A DNA stretch of 64,000 nucleotides from a virus: IMG/VR virus record IMGVR_UViG_3300046355_000046, positions 1 through 64,000 of that record. One strand, written 5' to 3'. Made by a program: the position numbers and the translations under genes. The notes under the pieces were generated by a model. That model worked only from the letters and a program-made list of their open reading frames with translations. It did no database searches and was not told the DNA's origin. Positions 26,109 through 34,600 of this stretch are shown here, piece after piece. How positions within the stretch are numbered: the first letter of the stretch is position 1; the number at the start of each line of letters is the position of its first letter.

Positions 26109-27425
26109 ATGACGTTAATCAATCAGGTGTATGGTTCTCTCAGATGGAAGAAAACTGATGAGTTCTGTGCTTCAAAATTAGGTATTTCATTACAAAAATA
26201 CCAAGAGATCAAGAAACAAATTTTACAAACAAAAGATCTACTACAGAGTGAACTAGATATTAGTCTTGTAGATTTAGTTGGTAAAAGAATGCTAGAACTG
26301 ATAGATGATGAAAGCATCAAGAATCAGTACATTACAGACCTTGAAAACCATTTGGTGGATACTATTAACCAAACTAAAGAAAAGGTCGTAGAATGGAAGG
26401 AAAACCTTGAAGAAGGGGTGGCAGAAATAAAAGGTATAGCCTTTGCTGAACCTAAGAGTCCAGAAGAGATAATTAGGATATTAAAAATAGATACAGATAA
26501 GTGGAAACTTAGTTCCTACTGGAACAAACAACATAAAGACTATTGGCTAATCTCAGCCATGGTTACTCAGAAAGTCTTGGAACCCAAAGACTTATTACAA
26601 GAAACTTTACAGAATTTTAATCCGTCATATAAACCCGTTGCAGAGGTATTTGTCAATGACAAATTTGATAACCCAACTGTGGGGATCTTGTCTATTCAAG
26701 ATCTCCACTTTGGTAAGGAGGGTAATCTATCTGTAGTAGATGATTTTAAAGAAAGCATTAAGAGTCTTGTATTAAGATCTTATTACTCTCATAAAGTAGA
26801 AAAGATCATATATGTGATAGGAGGGGATCTTCTTAACATGGATACCTTTGGTGGACTAACTACCAAGGGAACACCAGTAGACTCTGACCTTAGAGCTCAA
26901 GATGCCTATGATGAGGCTTTTGATGCTATGTTCTGGTCAATTAACTTTATTAAACAATTTTGTAAAGAATTAGAAGTGGTCTACTTACCTGGTAACCATG
27001 ATCGTTTATCTTCTTACCACTTGGTACACGCCTTGTCTAAATGCTTTACTCAAGAGATTTCTATTACGTTTGATGCTACTTATGCAGAAAGAAAAGTTCT
27101 TACCTGGGGTGATAACTTCTTTGCGTTTGAACATGGTGATGTAACTAAGAAGATGACAGCTTTAGTATATGCTACAGAGTTTCCACATCAGTGGGGTCAG
27201 ACTACATTCCGTACATGTTATACGGGACACTTCCATACAAAGAAGATAACTGAGTTTGTTACAGATAATGAGGTACATGGTTTTACTATTAAGCATCTTC
27301 CTTCTTTATCTAAATCAGATTATTGGCATTACCACAACAAGTTTACAGGATCTAAGCGTCAAGCAGTTATGGAGATCCATGACTTAACTAAAGGTAAAGT
27401 ATCTGAATTTACCCATAATGTTTAA
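26109..27425 (+). CDS. Calcineurin-like metallophosphoesterase, 438 aa
   Basis: A complete set of metal ligands of the family is visible in order: D198-x-H200 (DLHFGK), GGD240 with N243, GN296-H297-D298, H342 (EHGD) and GH374-F-H376. The first 170 residues form a helical, Lys/Glu-rich extension with no recognised fold. The enzyme should hydrolyse a phosphomono- or phosphodiester using two metal ions; substrate not predictable (nucleic acid, nucleotide or protein). It stands alone between a terminator and a new promoter-like element inside the virion gene arm, which is unexpected for a purely structural operon. Confidence 0.88.
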   Translation: MTLINQVYGSLRWKKTDEFCASKLGISLQKYQEIKKQILQTKDLLQSELDISLVDLVGKRMLELIDDESIKNQYITDLENHLVDTINQTKEKVVEWKENLEEGVAEIKGIAFAEPKSPEEIIRILKIDTDKWKLSSYWNKQHKDYWLISAMVTQKVLEPKDLLQETLQNFNPSYKPVAEVFVNDKFDNPTVGILSIQDLHFGKEGNLSVVDDFKESIKSLVLRSYYSHKVEKIIYVIGGDLLNMDTFGGLTTKGTPVDSDLRAQDAYDEAFDAMFWSINFIKQFCKELEVVYLPGNHDRLSSYHLVHALSKCFTQEISITFDATYAERKVLTWGDNFFAFEHGDVTKKMTALVYATEFPHQWGQTTFRTCYTGHFHTKKITEFVTDNEVHGFTIKHLPSLSKSDYWHYHNKFTGSKRQAVMEIHDLTKGKVSEFTHNV

Positions 27426-27441
27426 ACTATAAAAGTTTAAA
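27421..27441. repeat. Palindrome TTTAAACT-N5-AGTTTAAA (copy 2)
   Basis: Eight-base perfect arms; the core 17 bases match the palindrome at 1160-1176 except for one spacer base. It overlaps the stop codon of the phosphoesterase gene and lies 22 bases before a promoter-like element. It has no T run, so it is not a normal terminator. Confidence 0.45.
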
Positions 27442-27463
27442 TAGGAAACTTCATGGATTTTTC

Positions 27464-27480
27464 GTAAATTATTAATGTAG
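27464..27480 (+). promoter_or_regulatory. Putative phage promoter element (copy 3)
   Basis: GTAAATTATTAATGTAG differs at few positions from the element at 41239 (GTATATTTATAATGTAG). It ends seven bases before the GTG start of the next gene, so transcripts would be nearly leaderless if this is a -7 region. Confidence 0.5.
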
Positions 27481-27486
27481 ATCATT

Positions 27487-28077
27487 GTGGCAAAAGCATG
27501 TAAAAAACCGGATCTTAACGCTCCAAGATATAGACCAAAGAAACTAAACCTTACTAATATAGACTTTTACAAAAAGTTTATTGCTAGTAATCCAAAGTAC
27601 GCTTCTATGGATATAGCTACTTTTAAAAGTATTATTAATGCGTTTAATGGTGAGATTTGGCAGAAGGTTATAGATGAACGAGATGGTGTAGAGTTACCAG
27701 AGCAACTAGGTTATATTTTTATTGGGACATGTCCACGTAAAAAAAGTAATGTAGACTTTAGTAAAAGCAAGAAATACGGTACAGTTATTCAGCATCAAAA
27801 CTGGGAATCTGACCAATATGCAGCTAAGATATTCTACACAAACTTTGAGACCAAGTATAGATTCAAGCATAATGAGATGTGGAGTTTTACTGGTATTAGA
27901 GATTTTAAAAGGATGGTTGGTCAAACGTATCCTCAAGAGTGGAAGAAATATGTAATGGTAGATAATCTTGTAAGGGTTAGTAGACTTTTTAGAAAGGAAA
28001 AGTATAAAGATTTTAAAAAACAAGAAACTCAGTATATCATTAAAAACAATGAATATGATGAGTTTAATTTAGATTAA
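27487..28077 (+). CDS. Small basic protein, possibly HU/IHF-like, 196 aa, GTG start
   Basis: The TAG at 27478-27480 closes the frame, and only ATC and ATT codons precede GTG at 27487; the next ATG is 120 bases in, so GTG is chosen. The product is rich in Lys and aromatic residues. Residues about 40-80 (FKSIINAFNGEIWQKVI, GVELPEQLGYIFIGTCPRK) have the spacing of an HU/IHF core: helix, short loop, 'v.LP..lG.i.i' strand. crAss-like phages are known to encode IHF-like proteins beside their tail genes, which supports but does not prove this. The C-terminal half is unrecognised. Confidence 0.6.
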   Translation: MAKACKKPDLNAPRYRPKKLNLTNIDFYKKFIASNPKYASMDIATFKSIINAFNGEIWQKVIDERDGVELPEQLGYIFIGTCPRKKSNVDFSKSKKYGTVIQHQNWESDQYAAKIFYTNFETKYRFKHNEMWSFTGIRDFKRMVGQTYPQEWKKYVMVDNLVRVSRLFRKEKYKDFKKQETQYIIKNNEYDEFNLD

Positions 28078-28081
28078 GGCT

Positions 28082-28756
28082 ATGGCTAAAACTACTATAG
28101 GAGATGTAATCTCTAGAATGCGTACACAGATAAAGGCTGTTAGACAAGATGCTTTCTTGACTGACAGAGCTATCTATGCATTTATTCTAAAGCATTCTAA
28201 ATGGTTAATGAAGCGTGAAGATGGTAAGAATAAACTTCTTGCTTATTCCGGTGTAGTTCAAACTATGGATTTTGTAGAACTTATAGAAGTAGATAAAGTA
28301 GAGGCGTGTTGCACAGGATTAACTTCTGACTGTACTATTAAACGTACAAAGGACAAGATGCCAATCTTTATGCAAGGATATAATGGTCCACTTATTCGTT
28401 CTACTACATCTATTGATGGTTCAGAAGAACTTCAATCAACCAACCCTAGTACATTCTTATCTTTATCTAAATCTAAAAACTTTAAGTACAATAAGTCTAA
28501 ATACTATTGGTACTTAAATGACTACTTATACTTTCCTAATATTGAATGGGATGCTGTACGTATAGAAGGTATCTTTGAAGAAGACATTTCTGTATTTACA
28601 TGTGCTGCTGATAGCTGTATTCAAAAGACAGATCAACCATTCAATGTACCAGATTATTTATTTGGTGAGATTGAAACTAACGTATTTAAAGATCTAATGG
28701 GAATGATGCAGATTCCATCAGATACTTCTCAAGATAAACAGAATGTACTTCGATGA
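28082..28756 (+). CDS. Putative ring / head-tail adaptor protein, 224 aa
   Basis: An N-terminal helix (TIGDVISRMRTQIKAV, then FLTDRAIYAFILKHSKWLMK) is followed by a beta-rich body with several Cys and a tail containing YLFGEIETNVFKDLMGMM. This helix-sandwich-helix layout suits a connector or ring component. It overlaps the next gene by four bases (ATGA). In crAss-like phages two or more ring proteins are encoded just before the tail muzzle, as here. No decisive motif; assignment by order and shape. Confidence 0.6.
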   Translation: MAKTTIGDVISRMRTQIKAVRQDAFLTDRAIYAFILKHSKWLMKREDGKNKLLAYSGVVQTMDFVELIEVDKVEACCTGLTSDCTIKRTKDKMPIFMQGYNGPLIRSTTSIDGSEELQSTNPSTFLSLSKSKNFKYNKSKYYWYLNDYLYFPNIEWDAVRIEGIFEEDISVFTCAADSCIQKTDQPFNVPDYLFGEIETNVFKDLMGMMQIPSDTSQDKQNVLR

Positions 28757-29625
28757 AAACTGAATTATCATATAGAACATTTGACCAACTTCTTGATGAG
28801 GTTGCTACAGACTTTGTTACCTACAGCAATGAAGGTATGATAGAGCCTGCTCAGCTTATCAAGGTGGCACAAAGAGTTAACTATGACTTAGGTCTTAGAA
28901 TCCACGGAACTAAAGAAAAAGTACTAGACATAGAAAAAAAGAAGACTAAGCTTCCTAGTGATTTTTATGTACTAAACTATGCACATCTTTGTGGACGCTA
29001 CACTGTAACTCAATCTGTAATGTCAGGTCGTGAAACAGAAAACGTTATTTTAAAGAATGATCTTTGTAGAAAGTGTGGACAACCTGATCCTCAATGTAGT
29101 TGTGAAAAGACATATACTGTAGAGTGCAAAACTGGAGAGAACATTCATGTACAAGTTGTAGAAAAGCGTAAGTATGAAACACGTACTTATGATACCTTTG
29201 AACGTATGCATATTGCTACTTCTACAGGAAAGATAGATGCTCTTAATGATAATGCAAGTGGCCGCACTGGATATATAAAAAATGGATTTATATACACAAA
29301 TGTAGATGAAGGTCAATTGTTTATTTCTTACCAAGGTGCTCTTGAAGATGACGGTGGAAACTTATTAGTGCTAGATCATCCTGTGATTAATGAGTACTAT
29401 GAGTATGCAATGAAACAACGCATTCTTGAAAACTTATATATTAATGGTGAGGAAGTTACACAAAAGATGCAGCTTATTGAACAACGTTTAAAAGCAGCTC
29501 GTAATAATGCATTAAGTATTGTTAACACTCCAGACTTTGCAGAGATGTATAAGGTATGGCAAATGAACCGTAAAGCTCAGTATAACCGATATTATGATAT
29601 GTTTAAAAGCACTAATGGCTTTTAA
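28753..29625 (+). CDS. Putative ring / adaptor protein with Cys cluster, 290 aa
   Basis: Starts LSYRTFDQLLDEVATDF and EGMIEPAQLIKVAQRVNYDL, a recurrent opening in crAss-like tail-adaptor proteins, followed by KLPSDFYVLNYAHLCG. Residues 105-117 hold Cys105, 108, 115 and 117 in CRKCGQPDPQCSC, a probable zinc site. The C-terminal 90 residues are helical (NEYYEYAMKQRILENLYING onward) and could line a ring interior. Translationally coupled to the upstream gene. A P22 gp4-like role in the neck is the working hypothesis. Confidence 0.65.
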   Translation: MKTELSYRTFDQLLDEVATDFVTYSNEGMIEPAQLIKVAQRVNYDLGLRIHGTKEKVLDIEKKKTKLPSDFYVLNYAHLCGRYTVTQSVMSGRETENVILKNDLCRKCGQPDPQCSCEKTYTVECKTGENIHVQVVEKRKYETRTYDTFERMHIATSTGKIDALNDNASGRTGYIKNGFIYTNVDEGQLFISYQGALEDDGGNLLVLDHPVINEYYEYAMKQRILENLYINGEEVTQKMQLIEQRLKAARNNALSIVNTPDFAEMYKVWQMNRKAQYNRYYDMFKSTNGF

Positions 29626-29628
29626 TAT

Positions 29629-29988
29629 ATGAAATTAAGTACTACCATAAAAATACCAACGTATAGTTGTAAGCTCATAGTGGTAGTGGTGGAAAGTGTA
29701 TCTGTAGCAGCAGAGAAACTTTACAAGAAGTACAAGATTAAAGATGATTTTGGAGGAGAGGCTGAAGGAGCTTTAGTAATACCAGATATAGATAATTACT
29801 ATCTTTTACTAGGTGATCAGTTCTTAACTCATAATACAATTGCCCATGAACTTTATCATGCTGTAGTTAGAATAACAGAAGATAGAGATATAACAGATGA
29901 AGAGGCACAAGCTTGGCTGGTTGGTCATCTTACTGGAGAAATATATAAATTTTTGGACAAGAAGAAGTTAGTAATTAAACATGGCTGA
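29629..29988 (+). CDS. Mini-zincin-like metalloprotease, 119 aa
   Basis: A small soluble protein with a complete HExxH motif at residues 73-77 (AHELYHAVV) and Glu91/Glu92 about fifteen residues later as candidate third ligand. The N-terminal 70 residues are beta strands and a helix, enough for a minimal zincin. Gene edges are locked: it starts three bases after the ring-protein stop and overlaps the muzzle gene by eight bases. It may process a virion protein during assembly; an ImmA-like or latch function cannot be excluded. Confidence 0.7.
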   Translation: MKLSTTIKIPTYSCKLIVVVVESVSVAAEKLYKKYKIKDDFGGEAEGALVIPDIDNYYLLLGDQFLTHNTIAHELYHAVVRITEDRDITDEEAQAWLVGHLTGEIYKFLDKKKLVIKHG

Positions 29989-32900
29989 AAATACACAGAA
30001 CCCTACATCTACCACTAACCTTTTTAATAAGGGTATGGTTAAGGATTACAATGAAACCTTCGTTGGTGAGGGATTGTGGACACATGCCCGTAATGCTGTA
30101 AACAACTCACATGATGGTCAGATAGGTGTTATAGGTAATGAACCATCTAACTTACATTGTGTAACTCTTCCTTATACAATGATTGGTTGCATACATCTAA
30201 CAGATGATATGTGGGCCATCTTTACCACTGATGACGTAAACTCTGAGATTGGTATCTTTGATGAGAGCCAATGCTCTTATACAAAAAAGGTTAATTCTCC
30301 TTGTTTAAACTTTAAGCGTTCTAATCTTATTACAGGAACTAGTCGTAGACGTTATGACTGTGAGCGTCCTGTGTATTGGTCTGATGGATTAAATCCAGAC
30401 AGATTCATGGACTTAGAAAATCCTCCTTTTAAATATACAGAATCTATTAGTAACGGATGTGTAACTAAACTCTATACTACAGAACTTAACTGTGAAGAGA
30501 TTCGTTTAACATCTCTTATTACACATCCTTGTATTATTCTAGAGAAAGGTAAAGCTAGTGGTACTCTTCCTAATGGATCATACCAAATAGCTATTGCTTA
30601 TACTATTAATAAAGTTAAGGTATCTGACTACCTTGGTTTATCAGAAGTACAATCATTGTTTAGCCATCAAAATCTTAGTTCTTCTTTAGAAGTAAAGATT
30701 ACTACAATAGATAAAGATTTTGAAGAGTTTGAGTTAGTTATACTAGCTCAGATTAATGGTCAGACTATTGCACGTAGAGTTGGCTACTACTCTACTAATC
30801 AAGGAACTATTTATTTAGATGCTCTAAGTAACGACTTTGAGACTATACCTATTTCTCAGATTGTTGTTAGAACAGAACCTATTGAAAAATCTGATGCTAT
30901 TTACACGGTAAATAATTACATGTTACGTGTAGGTACATACAGTAAGACTAAGTTTAACTATCAACCGCAAGCTAATAGCATTCAAGCTAGATGGGTTGCC
31001 GTTGAGTATCCTGCTAACTATTATGTAAAAGGTGGTAATAACACTGGTTACATGAGAGATGAACAATATGCATTCTTTATTAGATGGGTATATAACACAG
31101 GAGAACGTTCTGAGTCATATCATATTCCTGGTAGAGTGGCTATGTCTACTGATACAGCTTTAGCTAATGGTACAGATGCATATGAAAATCAAGAAGGCAT
31201 TCAGTTAGAGAAGTGGCAAGCAAGTAATACAGCTACTGTAGAGACAACTACTCCTTCTGTATTAGCAGATGGTGGACGTGTTGTAGCTAAAGGTAAAATG
31301 GGTTATTGGGAATCTACAGAATTATATCCTTCTAATAGAGTGGATATATGGGGCAACCTTTGTGGTCAACCAATTAGACATCATAAGTTTCCTGATGTTA
31401 CAATTACTGGTGGTGATGTAGTTAATCACTTTACTAATGATGGTAATAACATTGTTATCCTAGGTGTAGAGTTTCATAATATTACTAAACCAGTTGATGT
31501 TAACGGAAATGTTATTACGTCAATTGTTGGGTACGAGGTATTACGTGGATCAAGAGAAGGACATAAGACTGTTATAAGTAAAGGATTGATTAATAACATG
31601 AGAGAATACTCTGTTCCTAATCAGACTAACATTACTGGTTTATATCAGAACTATCCATTTAACGATTTAAGAGAAGATAGTTATTTAACTTCTCAAGAGC
31701 AATTAGGTGATAATGGTGGTCCTGATGCTAGTTCAAGTAAGTTAAATGGATACAAGAAAGATGTTCTATCATTCCATGGACCTGATGTAACTTTTAGCAC
31801 ACCTTATTTAAGTAGTAGTGAAGTAAAATTATATCAAGAGATTTATGGTGAATCTAATGGTAGATTTGAAACTCCATATAAACATCCTAAGTTTAAACTT
31901 CCAACAAACTTTACAGATTTATTAACTAATGTTTTAGCAGCAGTTGCTACTATAGCAAAACTTGTTGGTGCATTAGCTGGTGCAGATACTAAAGTAGAAT
32001 TTCAAGGAACAGATGATATTCCATTAACACAAAGTTTACTTGCTCCTCATAGAGCAGAAGCTATCTCAGGAGCAATCTTTGGTTTAGCTAATGGATGGAT
32101 TGGTACAACTGGTATTGTTGGAGGTAATGAAGCAGCATCTGTTAAACGTACATTTGCTAATAGTGCAATTACTGTAGCTAATGCTGTTGTGTTAGGTGCT
32201 ATGGCTACTATACAAATAGATGTTACTTCTGAACAATTCATGAAGTTAATCTTAGCTATTATTCCTTATAAACAATATGCTGCACAATATGTAGCTCATG
32301 GTTACTATAATAAGTCTAGAACAACATTAGAAGGAAATAGAAGAAGAAAGATTGTTGAGTCTAGTTATGTAAACTCTGACATTCAGTCGTTTACTGCTAA
32401 CTCACAAAACTACATGGTTAATAACTTTAACCGTGGAAAGTTTGTAATAATTAAGACAAACGCTGATGTAAATAATCCAACTACTGTAGATAACAGTAGA
32501 TTCTTGATTAGTGAAAAAGATGGTTCATTATATTCTACTTACCAAAGTACTGTATCTGGACATTATGGGGCGTTAAAGATATCTCTTCCGTCACAGTATG
32601 GTCAGTTAGATAGTTTAAAACAAATACCTATTTCTTTCTGTATAGAAGATGTAACTACATCTAATACTACTAAGATAACATCTAATGTTTATTTTGGTGG
32701 TGATGTGTACATTAACAGATTTACAGAAAAGAATAGCATGTTGTTTTTTAACACATGGTTATATGGTGAGCCTAATGGTGCAGAGTTAGATTATACTATG
32801 TACTTTAGCATGCCTTATCCTAGATTCTGGATTAATAACACTAATCTATCTGGAGGATTATTTAAACTAGCAAGTCAGTTTAGAGTGTTAGATCATAGAA

Positions 32901-34600
32901 AGTCTAGTACATTCCATATCAGTAGAGGATACTTTTATTTATTTAACTCTGGTGTACGTGACTTCTTTGTAGAATCTGAAGTAAATGTAGCCTATAGAGA
33001 TTGGGAAGATCGTCCAGAAAAACGTCACTATGATAATAACGGACTAACTGATTTAAGTACTTTATTTAGATCAGATGTAATTAAAGAACCTAACTACTAT
33101 AAATATGATTACTCATTAAGTGTATCTAAGTTATTTAACTCACAGATCACTTGGGGTAATGTGCTTGATAGAGACTTTGATCCTAAGAAAGCACAGACTT
33201 GTTACAGCTATTATCCTAATAGAGTTATTTATTCTCTTCCACAACAAGATGAAAGTAAGAAAGATAACTGGAGAGTTTATCTAGCTAACAACTATAAAAC
33301 ATTTGGTAGCCGTGTTACATCAATTAAGTCTGTTAATAAAACAGGTGCTTTATTTATGATGGCTTATCAGAGTCCTATGCAGTTTATGGGTGTAGAGGAA
33401 CTTAAGTTAGATGGCACTGGTGCTAAGATTACTATTGGAGATGGTGCATTGTTTAGCGGTCCACAACAACTTCAAGCATTAGTAAATGCTGATGAATCAT
33501 TTGAGTATGCATCATGTCAAAGTAAGTATGCTACATTAGGATGTACGCATGGTGTATTCTGGGTAAGTCAGAACCAAGGAAAGATATTCCAGTATGCTGG
33601 ACAGCTTAAAGAAATATCTAGAGAAGGAATGAAATGGTGGTTTGCTAAATACCTACCTTCTGAATTACTTACTAAGTATCCTAATTATCCATTGTACGAT
33701 AACCCTGTAAAAGGTGTAGGGGTACAGATGACGTATGACAATACTAATGAGATAATCTATATCACTAAGAAAGACTATAAGCCTTTATTTAATGATATGG
33801 GTCACGATGCTGATGGTAAGTTTTATAGAACTATTAATGGTCTTAAGACATACTATGACTTTAATAATCCATTAGCATTTGAGAATGCATCATGGACTAT
33901 TAGTTATGATCCAAAGAATCAAACATGGTTATCATTTCATGACTGGAATCCAACGTTTGTGATTCCAGGAAAGGCTCATTTCATGAGTGTGGATACCAAC
34001 TCTATATGGAAGCATAATGTACGTTGTGATTCTTATGCAAATTTCTATGGTAAAGACTATCCATTTGAAGTGGAGTTTATCTCAGCTACAGGCCAGCAGG
34101 TTAACTCAGTAAGAAACATTGAATACTTACTAGAAGTATATAAGACGCATAATAACTGTGCAGATAAATTCCATGTACTAGATCAAAACTTTGATCAAGC
34201 TATTATTTCTAACTCTGAGCAAGTGTCTGGTTTACTTGAGTTAAACGTAAAGCCTAAAAACAATCCTGTTGCAGCTTTATCTTATCCTCAGATTCAACCT
34301 AACTCTATAAAGATATTATTCTCTAAAGAAGAAAATAAATATAGATTCAATCAGTTCTGGGATATAACAAAGGATCGTGGTGAGTTTAATACTCTTACTA
34401 ACCAGTCTATGTTTATCACAAAAGCTAATGGTTACCAGTATGAGATTAATCCTCAGTATGTTGATTACGGTAAAGCAGCTTTAGAGCGTAAGAAGTTTAG
34501 ACATCACGTAAATAAAGTATGGTTAAGAAAATCAAAGAGTGGTGATCTAAAAATGTTGTTTAAGATATCTAATCAAAAGTTAACAGTATCACATAGATAA
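29981..34600 (+). CDS. Tail muzzle / P22 gp10-like stabilisation protein, 1,539 aa
   Basis: The N-terminal pattern is that of crAss-like tail stabilisation proteins: NLFNKGMVKDYNETFVGEG, RNAVNNSHDGQIGVIGNEPS, TMIGCIHLTDDMWAIFTTDD, EIGIFDE and VYWSDGLNPDRFMDLENPP. This suggests a beta-propeller-like start followed by long beta-rich domains and one Ala/Gly/Ile-rich hydrophobic stretch (residues about 650-760). Proteins of this kind form the tail tube or muzzle below the ring proteins. Gene order (two adaptors, then this, then cargo) agrees. It is large for the P22 relative but in the range expected for crAss-like muzzles. Confidence 0.78.
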   Translation: MAENTQNPTSTTNLFNKGMVKDYNETFVGEGLWTHARNAVNNSHDGQIGVIGNEPSNLHCVTLPYTMIGCIHLTDDMWAIFTTDDVNSEIGIFDESQCSYTKKVNSPCLNFKRSNLITGTSRRRYDCERPVYWSDGLNPDRFMDLENPPFKYTESISNGCVTKLYTTELNCEEIRLTSLITHPCIILEKGKASGTLPNGSYQIAIAYTINKVKVSDYLGLSEVQSLFSHQNLSSSLEVKITTIDKDFEEFELVILAQINGQTIARRVGYYSTNQGTIYLDALSNDFETIPISQIVVRTEPIEKSDAIYTVNNYMLRVGTYSKTKFNYQPQANSIQARWVAVEYPANYYVKGGNNTGYMRDEQYAFFIRWVYNTGERSESYHIPGRVAMSTDTALANGTDAYENQEGIQLEKWQASNTATVETTTPSVLADGGRVVAKGKMGYWESTELYPSNRVDIWGNLCGQPIRHHKFPDVTITGGDVVNHFTNDGNNIVILGVEFHNITKPVDVNGNVITSIVGYEVLRGSREGHKTVISKGLINNMREYSVPNQTNITGLYQNYPFNDLREDSYLTSQEQLGDNGGPDASSSKLNGYKKDVLSFHGPDVTFSTPYLSSSEVKLYQEIYGESNGRFETPYKHPKFKLPTNFTDLLTNVLAAVATIAKLVGALAGADTKVEFQGTDDIPLTQSLLAPHRAEAISGAIFGLANGWIGTTGIVGGNEAASVKRTFANSAITVANAVVLGAMATIQIDVTSEQFMKLILAIIPYKQYAAQYVAHGYYNKSRTTLEGNRRRKIVESSYVNSDIQSFTANSQNYMVNNFNRGKFVIIKTNADVNNPTTVDNSRFLISEKDGSLYSTYQSTVSGHYGALKISLPSQYGQLDSLKQIPISFCIEDVTTSNTTKITSNVYFGGDVYINRFTEKNSMLFFNTWLYGEPNGAELDYTMYFSMPYPRFWINNTNLSGGLFKLASQFRVLDHRKSSTFHISRGYFYLFNSGVRDFFVESEVNVAYRDWEDRPEKRHYDNNGLTDLSTLFRSDVIKEPNYYKYDYSLSVSKLFNSQITWGNVLDRDFDPKKAQTCYSYYPNRVIYSLPQQDESKKDNWRVYLANNYKTFGSRVTSIKSVNKTGALFMMAYQSPMQFMGVEELKLDGTGAKITIGDGALFSGPQQLQALVNADESFEYASCQSKYATLGCTHGVFWVSQNQGKIFQYAGQLKEISREGMKWWFAKYLPSELLTKYPNYPLYDNPVKGVGVQMTYDNTNEIIYITKKDYKPLFNDMGHDADGKFYRTINGLKTYYDFNNPLAFENASWTISYDPKNQTWLSFHDWNPTFVIPGKAHFMSVDTNSIWKHNVRCDSYANFYGKDYPFEVEFISATGQQVNSVRNIEYLLEVYKTHNNCADKFHVLDQNFDQAIISNSEQVSGLLELNVKPKNNPVAALSYPQIQPNSIKILFSKEENKYRFNQFWDITKDRGEFNTLTNQSMFITKANGYQYEINPQYVDYGKAALERKKFRHHVNKVWLRKSKSGDLKMLFKISNQKLTVSHR

